From: an uncultured Alistipes sp.
GTDB taxonomy: Bacteria; Bacteroidota; Bacteroidia; Bacteroidales; Rikenellaceae
Direction: 5' to 3'
DNA length: 63,836 bases
NCBI GenBank assembly: GCA_904502005.1
Contig: CAJGDC010000003.1
Location: 1-63,836, forward strand
Made by a program: the position numbers and the translations under genes. The notes below the pieces were generated by a model. The model ran no database searches. It was given only the letters and a program-made list of their open reading frames with translations, and was not told the origin of the DNA. Positions 28,351 through 35,322 of this stretch are shown here, in pieces; the stretch's first letter is position 1, and every line of letters begins with the position of its first letter.

Positions 28351-28392
28351 TTTCTACTGCACCCTCTATAGAAACTGAGGGCGCAGTAGAAA
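28351..28392. terminator. 16-bp inverted repeat after the adhesin gene
   Basis: Arms 28351-28366 and 28377-28392 pair at 15 of 16 positions (one A-C mismatch), loop of 10. The stem is very strong, but no T-run follows on the plus strand, so termination, transcript protection or both are possible. Confidence 0.6.
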
Positions 28393-28420
28393 AGCAACTA
28401 GATTTGCTCAATTATAGCTA

Positions 28421-28453
28421 AAGACCCTGGCAGATGGTCTTAGTAGTCTGCCA
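28421..28453 (+). other. Potential H-type RNA pseudoknot
   Basis: Stem 1 is AAGACC/GGTCTT (28421-28426 with 28436-28441); stem 2 is TGGCAGA/TCTGCCA (28428-28434 with 28447-28453). Linkers are 1, 1 and 5 nt. All 13 pairs are Watson-Crick and the two helices interlock, as in small H-type pseudoknots. A terminator follows at 28476. It may be part of an mRNA 3' region or of a small RNA. Confidence 0.5.
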
Positions 28454-28475
28454 CTTTGTTAAAAAGTTAATGGAG

Positions 28476-28513
28476 GAGGTCGCTCAAATGGGAGGGCGAC
28501 CTCTGTTTATTTT
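28476..28513 (+). terminator. Intrinsic terminator upstream of the transporter gene
   Basis: GAGGTCGC (28476-28483) pairs with GCGACCTC (28496-28503); TGTTTATTTTT follows. It separates the adhesin transcript, including the pseudoknot, from the transporter promoter at 28555. Confidence 0.75.
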
Positions 28514-28554
28514 TGGGGCGGCGAGGTATAATTAGTAAAATATTTTAGTAAATG

Positions 28555-28586
28555 TTTGACTAACTCGACAGAATATGCTACCTTTG
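28555..28586 (+). promoter_or_regulatory. Promoter of the AspT/YidE-type transporter
   Basis: TTTG (28555-28558), 20 bp, then TACCTTTG (28579-28586), an exact match; predicted start near 28593, with a leader of about 37 nt. Confidence 0.8.
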
Positions 28587-28629
28587 CGGTGATATTAGGT
28601 TAAAATAAAACATCATTAAGGTTTAGGCT

Positions 28630-30309
28630 ATGGATTGGTTAGTGAATCTATTTACATCGAACTCTATTGCTCACGCCGTGCTGATTTTGGGTCTGACGAT
28701 TGCCGTTGGACTACTTTTGGGCAGAATAAAGTTTGGCTCGGTATCGCTTGGCATTACATGGGTGCTCTTTGTGGGCATTGTGCTCTCGCACTTTGGGCTG
28801 GGCATTGACCCACAGATTTGCCACTTTATCAAGGAGTTTGGACTTATACTTTTTGTCTACTCGATTGGTTTGCAGGTAGGTCCCGGATTCTTCTCATCGC
28901 TCAAGGAGGGCGGTGTGACGCTCAACTCGTTGGCGGTGATGATTATCCTGCTCGGTTGTGCGACATGTTACACCATTCACGTCATTACGGGCGAGGATCT
29001 CACGACGATGATTGGCGTGCTCTCGGGTGCGGTGACAAACACCCCAGGTCTTGGAGCGGCGCAGCAGACAGTCTCTGACACCATAGCCAACAGTGAGCTA
29101 GCCGCGCAGACAACAAACCGTCTTGCCTCGGCATATGCTGTTGCCTATCCGCTCGGTGTTGTGGGTATTATTATCTCCATGCTACTTATTCGCTACCTAT
29201 TCCGCATCAAGCTTGAGCGAGAGAAGGTACTTGCCGAGCGCAGCAATGCCCCGAAGACTATACGTATTGACCTCAAGGTGTCAAATAAGGGTATTATTGG
29301 CAAGAGAATTGAGGACATTGCCCACATAACCCGCAGCAAGTTTGTCGTTGCGCGCATGATTCGCGACGGCAAGCAGCAGATAGCCTCAGGAGACACAGAG
29401 CTACGTGAGGGTGACATTATGCGCGTGGTTATCAGCAACCGCGACGTGGAGCTTGTGCAGTCGCTTATTGGAGAGAGTGTGCAGATTGACGACAAGGAGT
29501 GGCAGACCTCTGCATCAAACCTTGAGAAGCGCAGAATCCTTGTCACTAAGTCGGGCATCAACGGCAAGCATATCTCCGACCTACACATCCGCGAGAGCTA
29601 TAACGTAACTATCACCCGCGTAGTGCGTGCAGGTATTGAGCTTGTAGCAACCTACGAGCTACGTCTGCAGATGGGTGATGTGGTGGTTGTCGTAGGTCGC
29701 AAGAATGACCTTGACCAGGTGGCTGCAATCCTCGGAAACTCTGTTCGCCGACTCGACCATCCAAATCTTTTGCCAATCTTTATCGGTATCTTCCTCGGCG
29801 TACTGCTCGGCTCTATTCCGATTATGCTACCAGGGGTTCCTCTGCCCGTGAAGCTCGGTCTTGCAGGTGGTCCGCTTGTTGTGGCGATACTTATGGCTCG
29901 CTATGGTCCGAACTATAAGCTTGTGACCTTTACCACCAACAGCGCCAATATGATGATTCGCGAGATTGGAATCTCGCTCTTCCTTGCCGCCGTAGGTCTT
30001 GGTGCAGGTGAGGGCTTCGTTAGCGCAATTGCAAATGGCGGATATTGGTGGATTCTCTATGGTGTAATAATCACCATGCTCCCACTTCTTATTACAGGCG
30101 TAGTAGCTCGCAAGGTCTTCAAATTGGACTACTTCTCAATCATGGGACTTATGTCTGGCGCAATGACCGACCCACCAGCACTTGCATACGCCAACTCAAT
30201 CTCGTCATCCAACGACCGCTCGGCAGTCGCCTACGCTACGGTCTATCCGCTGACGATGTTCCTCAGAATCTTCACGGCACAGATACTCGCACTCATAGCA
30301 CTATCATAA
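28630..30309 (+). CDS. Putative AspT/YidE-type transporter with two RCK_C domains
   Basis: A 559-residue membrane protein of the aspartate:alanine exchanger (AAEx) family, as in YidE and YbjL. Hydrophobic halves (about 10-205 and 375-558) flank two TrkA-C (RCK_C) domains in the cytoplasm: about 213-290 (VSNKGIIGKRIEDI) and 298-370 (VTKSGINGKHISDL). Each half has the family's glycine/proline pattern (GAVTNTPGLGAAQQ, GAMTDPPALAYAN). The substrate is unknown; AspT itself exchanges aspartate and alanine. It stands alone between terminators with its own promoter. Confidence 0.9.
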   Translation: MDWLVNLFTSNSIAHAVLILGLTIAVGLLLGRIKFGSVSLGITWVLFVGIVLSHFGLGIDPQICHFIKEFGLILFVYSIGLQVGPGFFSSLKEGGVTLNSLAVMIILLGCATCYTIHVITGEDLTTMIGVLSGAVTNTPGLGAAQQTVSDTIANSELAAQTTNRLASAYAVAYPLGVVGIIISMLLIRYLFRIKLEREKVLAERSNAPKTIRIDLKVSNKGIIGKRIEDIAHITRSKFVVARMIRDGKQQIASGDTELREGDIMRVVISNRDVELVQSLIGESVQIDDKEWQTSASNLEKRRILVTKSGINGKHISDLHIRESYNVTITRVVRAGIELVATYELRLQMGDVVVVVGRKNDLDQVAAILGNSVRRLDHPNLLPIFIGIFLGVLLGSIPIMLPGVPLPVKLGLAGGPLVVAILMARYGPNYKLVTFTTNSANMMIREIGISLFLAAVGLGAGEGFVSAIANGGYWWILYGVIITMLPLLITGVVARKVFKLDYFSIMGLMSGAMTDPPALAYANSISSSNDRSAVAYATVYPLTMFLRIFTAQILALIALS

Positions 30310-30311
30310 AC

Positions 30312-30347
30312 AAAAAAAACTGAAAGCAAATTGCTTTCAGTTTTTTT
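30312..30347. terminator. Bidirectional terminator
   Basis: AACTGAAAGCAA/TTGCTTTCAGTT, perfect and extended by A and T runs on the two sides, between the plus-strand transporter and the minus-strand gene ending at 30354. Confidence 0.9.
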
Positions 30348-30353
30348 GTTTGG

Positions 30354-31100
30354 TTAAAATCCTAATTCATAGTGCAACACGCACTCGGCAACGCCATTGC
30401 CATCAGAATCAAAATGGTCACAGGCAAACATCCCCAAAGGTATCTCTTTCACCTCTGTACCTTTTCCGGTATAGAATACTTCTGGTGCAGGGCGTTTCTT
30501 GAATGTATCTATATGCTCTGCGCGTTCAATCCATAGGTCTGTCCATCCGTCTACCCCCTCCGGATAACATCTGTGAACACCTTTCCCTTTACCTGAAAGT
30601 AGTGTATAAATCTCATAATAATCACGCTTTGTCCGTTTTGATAATGCCGGTACCCAGTCGGTATCGTGATTTTTGACAAAACTAAGTCTTACATAGACCG
30701 ACATCTCGCCACTTTTACGGTCTTTAATAAAGAGCAATGTAGTTTTTGAAACTGCACTGACAAGGTTTGAATCTTTGTCCTTATATGTGATACGATAGGC
30801 ATAGTTATCAACTATTGGCAGGTCGTAGGCAGAGTATTCGCTATTTACAGAGTATGCAAATTTGAGTGTATCTCCCAACTTTGCCCTACTACCCATACTA
30901 AAGCCCCATTGCCAATCCTTTGGCTTTTTTTGCAATTGAGCCTCGCAATCATTTGCTTTATAATACGGCAGACAATCTGATAACTTTATAAGCCCCGGAG
31001 TCCACTGCATCAACTTATCCATTTGCGCTTCTGTTAGCTTCTGTGCAGAGATTGAGCCACATACCAGCACAGCAAATAGTATCAACGAAAATCGTTTCAT
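30354..31100 (-). CDS. Exported protein of unknown function
   Basis: A 248-residue protein. The ATG at 31100 gives a clean signal peptide (MKRFSLILFAVLVCGSISAQ), so the upstream TTG is rejected. The mature part begins KLTEAQMDKLMQWTPG and ends DSDGNGVAECVLHYELGF, where DSDGNGVAE resembles a calcium-binding loop of the EF-hand/dockerin or integrin-like type. No wider domain was recognised. It is 42 nt after the gene at 31143 and may share its transcript; both are close to a repeat element. Confidence 0.65.
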   Translation of the reverse strand: MKRFSLILFAVLVCGSISAQKLTEAQMDKLMQWTPGLIKLSDCLPYYKANDCEAQLQKKPKDWQWGFSMGSRAKLGDTLKFAYSVNSEYSAYDLPIVDNYAYRITYKDKDSNLVSAVSKTTLLFIKDRKSGEMSVYVRLSFVKNHDTDWVPALSKRTKRDYYEIYTLLSGKGKGVHRCYPEGVDGWTDLWIERAEHIDTFKKRPAPEVFYTGKGTEVKEIPLGMFACDHFDSDGNGVAECVLHYELGF

Positions 31101-31142
31101 AACCCACAATGCTTAAACAATGTTATATATCCCCTCTTCTAC

Positions 31143-31592
31143 TTAATATTTAAGTTTGTCTTTCCAATATTTATCAACCTCTATTCCGTGACTGATAAAT
31201 ATATCGACCAAATTATCTATATCCTGCCAACGGACTAATCCTAACCCTTTGCTAAATCGCTCACCATCGCGTGTCCATACTATAACTCTCATCATAGCTC
31301 TACTTGCCAAGTCAAACTTTACACGAGTAATATCCTTAAATAGTACCTCTTTGTACGTTCTGAGATATGGGTGTATAAATGCAATCTCTGTATCGGTGAT
31401 CGTTACATAGTTACAACGTAGCAAATCCAAAATCACCAATAAGACCGGAAAAGCAGATACCAGCCACAAAGGCCAAGTCGGATATCTATCTTCCAATGAC
31501 AACATGTAGCTCAATATCGGAGTTATGATAATCGTCGGCAGAATGGCATAAAAATCTCCCGACCTAAAATAACCTCTTCTAAACGTCTTCAT
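31143..31592 (-). CDS. Two-helix membrane protein with a PH-like domain
   Basis: A 149-residue protein with two membrane helices (about 14-31 and 42-58) and a soluble C-terminal part with the strand pattern of bacterial PH domains (YVTITDTEIAFIHPYLRTYKEVLFKDITRVKFD and VIVWTRDGERFSKGL). Such YdbT/bPH-type proteins are membrane-associated and of mostly unknown role. I recognise no enzyme motif. It lies directly downstream of a repeat element that carries a terminator, so it probably needs its own promoter, which I did not find. Confidence 0.6.
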   Translation of the reverse strand: MKTFRRGYFRSGDFYAILPTIIITPILSYMLSLEDRYPTWPLWLVSAFPVLLVILDLLRCNYVTITDTEIAFIHPYLRTYKEVLFKDITRVKFDLASRAMMRVIVWTRDGERFSKGLGLVRWQDIDNLVDIFISHGIEVDKYWKDKLKY

Positions 31593-31673
31593 TTTCTACT
31601 TTTCATCTAATAATATTTGCTAAGTTAGCTATTTAATAGATAAAATGCAAATAGAGGGTTGCAATCGCCTATC

Positions 31674-31809
31674 ATTTGTCGTCAAAAGTAGGTAGCTGTG
31701 GTGCATCGTGCAAAAAAGTAGTGGCGGATAGTACAAAACGTACAGCCGCCACTACTTATTAAGGGATGTGCCGCAGATGCGTGCTTTTGATGACAAATGC
31801 ACGACAAAT
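31674..31809. mobile_element. Repeat element, copy A (MITE-like, with terminator hairpins)
   Basis: A 136-bp element with ends ATTTGTCGT (31674-31682) and ACGACAAAT (31801-31809); the inner left and right sequences also pair at 31674-31688 with 31783-31798. Inside is a 12-bp stem, 31716-31727 with 31746-31757, enclosing GTAC-GTTTT-GTAC; on the minus strand TTTTTT follows, so it should terminate hom transcripts. The right end overlaps the hom stop codon. Related copies are at 57532 and 60069. Confidence 0.75.
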
Positions 31810-32999
31810 TAGTCTCTTGGGTAAGCCGCGATAAAGATGTTACGCTTACGCAACTCCTCCTGATTACGATGCAGCTCAGTTAGAGAGATACGACCAACGA
31901 CATACTTATAGTCATCTGAGATATAGTTCTCGCTAATAGAGTCAAAGTGGAGCAGTGCAAGATCCTCAGCGTCTGCATAGCGATAATATACGCGGAAAGA
32001 GTGGTCAGTTGTATAGGTAGGCAGCTGTGAGTTATTATGCTTCTTATACTCATACTTATAGTTATAGAGGCATGCAGTAATATCGCTCAACACAGCTGAA
32101 CCTGTTGGATATCCACCCGCACCACGACCGAACATAAACTGCTTGTCGTAGAAAAGGCCCTTAATAACCACACCATTGAACTCATCCTCAACGCTATAGA
32201 TATATTTATTGCGAGAGATAAGCTGTGGCATAACGCTCATAATAAGGCGATTATCGGCAAGTTTCTCCACATGAGCCACGAGCTTAAAGCGGCGCTCCTT
32301 CTCTGTAGCAAAGCGGATATCGCTGTCGTTCATATTGCTGATACCGTAGGTAAAAATCTTCTCCGGCGCAACATAGAGACCAAAGGCGTGAACGGTGATA
32401 ATAATAAGCTTAAAGAGCGAGTCCCAGCCGTCAATATCGAGTGAAGGATTGCTCTCAGCAAAGCCCAAATCCTGCGCAAGCTTAAGAGCGTCTGGATAGG
32501 ACATCTTCTCGTTAAAAATCTTACTGAGGATAAAGTTTGACGAGCCGTTAAGGATACCCTTTACAGATGTGAGCAGGTCGTTATCATAATACTCCTCAAG
32601 GTTACGGATAACCGGAATAGAGCCACAAGCTGATGCGTCATAGAGCAGAGCTGTATTATACTGCTGCTGAAGCTCCATAAGCTCCTCAATATGGTAGGCG
32701 AGCATCTTCTTATTACCCGAAACAACCGGCAGACGCTTCATGAGTGCTGTTTTTACGATTGTATAGGCAGCCTCTGCATCATCAATAAGCTCAACGATAA
32801 AGTTCACCTCTGGATTAGAGAATATATCATCTGGGTTATCAGTAAACTTCGCCTCTACAGAGCGAGGTTTTGATAAATCGCGCACGCAGATATGGCAAAT
32901 CTCAACATTGTCTGCGCCAATACGCTTCAGAACATCATATAGACCCTTGCCAACGGTACCAAAGCCAAAGAGTCCAATTTGTAATTTTTTACTATTCAT
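31809..32999 (-). CDS. hom: Homoserine dehydrogenase
   Basis: A 396-residue homoserine dehydrogenase, which reduces aspartate semialdehyde to homoserine with NAD(P)H. The nucleotide-binding motif GLFGFGTVGKG (about 9-19) and substrate-domain segments such as GILNGSSNFILSKI and FAESNPSLDIDGWDSLFK are typical. It lacks a C-terminal ACT domain in standard form, although the end (about 315-396) is long enough for one, so feedback control cannot be excluded. It overlaps metX by 8 nt, making metY-metX-hom a compact methionine module. An element with a terminator abuts the stop codon. Confidence 0.93.
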   Translation of the reverse strand: MNSKKLQIGLFGFGTVGKGLYDVLKRIGADNVEICHICVRDLSKPRSVEAKFTDNPDDIFSNPEVNFIVELIDDAEAAYTIVKTALMKRLPVVSGNKKMLAYHIEELMELQQQYNTALLYDASACGSIPVIRNLEEYYDNDLLTSVKGILNGSSNFILSKIFNEKMSYPDALKLAQDLGFAESNPSLDIDGWDSLFKLIIITVHAFGLYVAPEKIFTYGISNMNDSDIRFATEKERRFKLVAHVEKLADNRLIMSVMPQLISRNKYIYSVEDEFNGVVIKGLFYDKQFMFGRGAGGYPTGSAVLSDITACLYNYKYEYKKHNNSQLPTYTTDHSFRVYYRYADAEDLALLHFDSISENYISDDYKYVVGRISLTELHRNQEELRKRNIFIAAYPRD

Positions 33000-34011
33000 C
33001 TTTTATAAAGTCTAAAATTATCTGATTCAAAAGTTCATGCTCAACCAAAAAACCATCGTGACCAAAAACTGAGTCTATAGTGCGATATGTCACATCAGGT
33101 ATATTCGTTACCAAAATATCATGGTCCTCAGGTGGGAATAGAATGTCGGAGGTAATAGATACCACAAGGCTCTTTGCCTTGATACTCTTCAGCACATCCT
33201 CAACCCTACCACGCTCGCGGCCAAGATTATGTGAGTCTACAGCCTGCGAGAGGCGATAGTATGAGTATGCGTTAAACCTGCGACGGAGTTTCTCACCCTG
33301 ATAGCGTTGATAGCTCAGCACTCTGCGGTTAAACGAGGCGTTATTGGGGTCTGCATCCTCCTGAGAGATATTGTAAGCCATACCGCCACGATAGCTCAGC
33401 AGAGCGATACTGCGTGCAACGGCCATACCCTGCTCTCCAGCCTCTGCACAACGCTCTCCAAAAGTGGGGTCGCACTCGATAGCCATACGCTGCGACTCAT
33501 TAAAGCCCGACGCCCAAGCGAGCGTACGAGGAGTGGTTGCTATAAATGCTGCCTTCTGAGCAAAATCGGGTTGCATAACTGCCCACTCAAGGCACTGAAA
33601 ACCACCAATAGAGCTACCAATAAGCAATTTAACGCTCTTAATGCCGAGATATTCTGCCAGCAATTGATGTACACGCACCATATCTCTGACAGTAATCATC
33701 GGGAAATCGGAATACCAAGGCTCACCAGTAGCCGGATTTATAGATAGTGGACCAGTAGTGCCATAGTGCGAGCCGAGGAAGTTGGCGCAGACGGTAAAGT
33801 ACTTTGCAGGGTCAAGGAAGCACCCCTCCTCCACCGTATGAGGCCACCAATCTGCCACGTCAGAGTTTGCTGTAAGTGCATGACACACCCAGATGACATT
33901 ACTCTTACTTTGGTTCATCTGACCGTAAGTATCGTATGCAATGTCAAGCGAAGGGAAGGTAAAACCACCCTCGGTGGTAAATGGGTGTGGATAGTGATAT
34001 ACTCTACTCAT
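32992..34011 (-). CDS. metX: Homoserine O-acetyltransferase
   Basis: MetX, 339 residues, an alpha/beta hydrolase-fold enzyme that acylates homoserine with acetyl-CoA (or possibly succinyl-CoA; substrate choice is not obvious from the sequence). The nucleophile is Ser134 in GSSIGG, and the catalytic His lies in FGHDGFLVEH (about 314). LTANSDVADWW (about 46-56) is the conserved HALTG-like region. It overlaps hom and metY by 8 nt each. Confidence 0.93.
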   Translation of the reverse strand: MSRVYHYPHPFTTEGGFTFPSLDIAYDTYGQMNQSKSNVIWVCHALTANSDVADWWPHTVEEGCFLDPAKYFTVCANFLGSHYGTTGPLSINPATGEPWYSDFPMITVRDMVRVHQLLAEYLGIKSVKLLIGSSIGGFQCLEWAVMQPDFAQKAAFIATTPRTLAWASGFNESQRMAIECDPTFGERCAEAGEQGMAVARSIALLSYRGGMAYNISQEDADPNNASFNRRVLSYQRYQGEKLRRRFNAYSYYRLSQAVDSHNLGRERGRVEDVLKSIKAKSLVVSITSDILFPPEDHDILVTNIPDVTYRTIDSVFGHDGFLVEHELLNQIILDFIKDE

Positions 34012-35293
34012 CTATATTCTCAAAAGCCTGTTCAAAATCGTCGATAATATCCTCTACATTCTCCAATCCGAGTGATATTCTAAGTAGTGTAGGGGTAACA
34101 CCTGCAGCAGCCAAATCCTGCTCAGAGAGCTGCTTGTGAGTTGTAGATGCAGGATGGGTAACAACGCTAATACTATCGCCAATCATTGTCATGTTACCCA
34201 TAAGGTTGAGCGACTCCACGAACTTTACAGTGCTCTCAAGCGTTCCCTTAAGTTCAATATTCATCACAGCCGATGCTCCAAAGCGATAGTACTTCTGAGC
34301 GTTACGATAGCCTGGATGCTCCTCAAAGCCTACATAACTCACTCTCGCAATCTTTGGATGCTCACGACAATACTCAGCCAGAGCACGGCAACTCTCAACC
34401 TGATAAGCCACACGCAGAGATAGAGTCTCAAGACCGAGCATCATAAGATATGAATCAAATGGCGATGGCGAGCAGCCAAAATCGCGCAAGCCATCTACAC
34501 GGCACTTAACGATAAACGCCTGATTTCCAAAAGTCTCATAGATATTGAGCCCATGATAGCCCTCGGATGGGCCATCAATCTGAGGGAACTTACCATTACC
34601 CCAATTATAATTTCCGCCATCAACGATAATACCACCCATAGCTGTGCCGTGACCGTTAATCCACTTTGTCGCAGAGTCTACAACGATATTTGCACCCCAA
34701 TCGAATGGATTACACAAGTAACCTGCCGCTCCAAAGGTGTTATCAACAACAAAAGGCACATCGTATGCTGTTGCCAGACGAGCAAGCGCCTCAAGGTCTG
34801 CCACGTCACATGTTGGATTGCCCATACTCTCGACATAGAGCATCTTAGTATTGCCATCAATAAGAGCCTCAAAGTCCTCAATTGCCTCCGAAGCCGCTAT
34901 ACGGACCTCAATACCGAGCTTACGCAACGAGACTCTAAACTGGTTATATGTACCACCATAGAGGAATGGTGCAGCGACGATATTATCACCCGCCTGAGCA
35001 AGTGCTGTAACGGTAATAAATATTGCCGCCATGCCAGAAGAGACTGCAAGCGCACCAACGGCGTTATATAGAGAAGCTATACGCTGCTCATACGCCGCAG
35101 TTGTAGGATTATGCAGTCGGGTGTATATATTTCCTGGCTCGCTAAGCTCAAAGAGATTAGCAGCATGGTCGCAACTCTTAAAGTGGTATGCTGCCGTTGG
35201 ATATATAGCCAAGCCACGAGAACCCGTATGATCTACACTATAACCTCCATGTATCTGTCGGGTCTCAAATCTAAGATTCTTTTTATCAAACAT
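34004..35293 (-). CDS. metY: O-acetylhomoserine sulfhydrylase (Cys/Met metabolism PLP enzyme)
   Basis: A 429-residue PLP enzyme (start at the ATG at 35293; an upstream in-frame ATG gives only six extra residues) that forms homocysteine from O-acetylhomoserine and sulfide. Family features: TRQIHGGYSVD, NIYTRLHNPT, the PLP-binding Lys in DSATKWINGHG (about 208), and the closing LRISLGLENVEDIIDDFEQAF. It follows the OstA-like gene by 29 nt and is first of the three methionine genes. No riboswitch-like leader was found in the short gap, so control may come from further upstream. Confidence 0.93.
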   Translation of the reverse strand: MFDKKNLRFETRQIHGGYSVDHTGSRGLAIYPTAAYHFKSCDHAANLFELSEPGNIYTRLHNPTTAAYEQRIASLYNAVGALAVSSGMAAIFITVTALAQAGDNIVAAPFLYGGTYNQFRVSLRKLGIEVRIAASEAIEDFEALIDGNTKMLYVESMGNPTCDVADLEALARLATAYDVPFVVDNTFGAAGYLCNPFDWGANIVVDSATKWINGHGTAMGGIIVDGGNYNWGNGKFPQIDGPSEGYHGLNIYETFGNQAFIVKCRVDGLRDFGCSPSPFDSYLMMLGLETLSLRVAYQVESCRALAEYCREHPKIARVSYVGFEEHPGYRNAQKYYRFGASAVMNIELKGTLESTVKFVESLNLMGNMTMIGDSISVVTHPASTTHKQLSEQDLAAAGVTPTLLRISLGLENVEDIIDDFEQAFENIDE

Positions 35294-35322
35294 ATCTATT
35301 CTAAAAATCAACTAATTTCACA

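Larger units (their letters stand above)
28303..28629. other. 327-bp intergenic region
   Basis: The region contains two hairpins, a pseudoknot candidate and the transporter promoter, listed separately. I see no open reading frame in it. Confidence 0.7.

Noticed and set aside
34553..35071. 172-codon plus-strand frame inside metY
   Set aside because: Antisense shadow of metY, which has full PLP-enzyme motifs.
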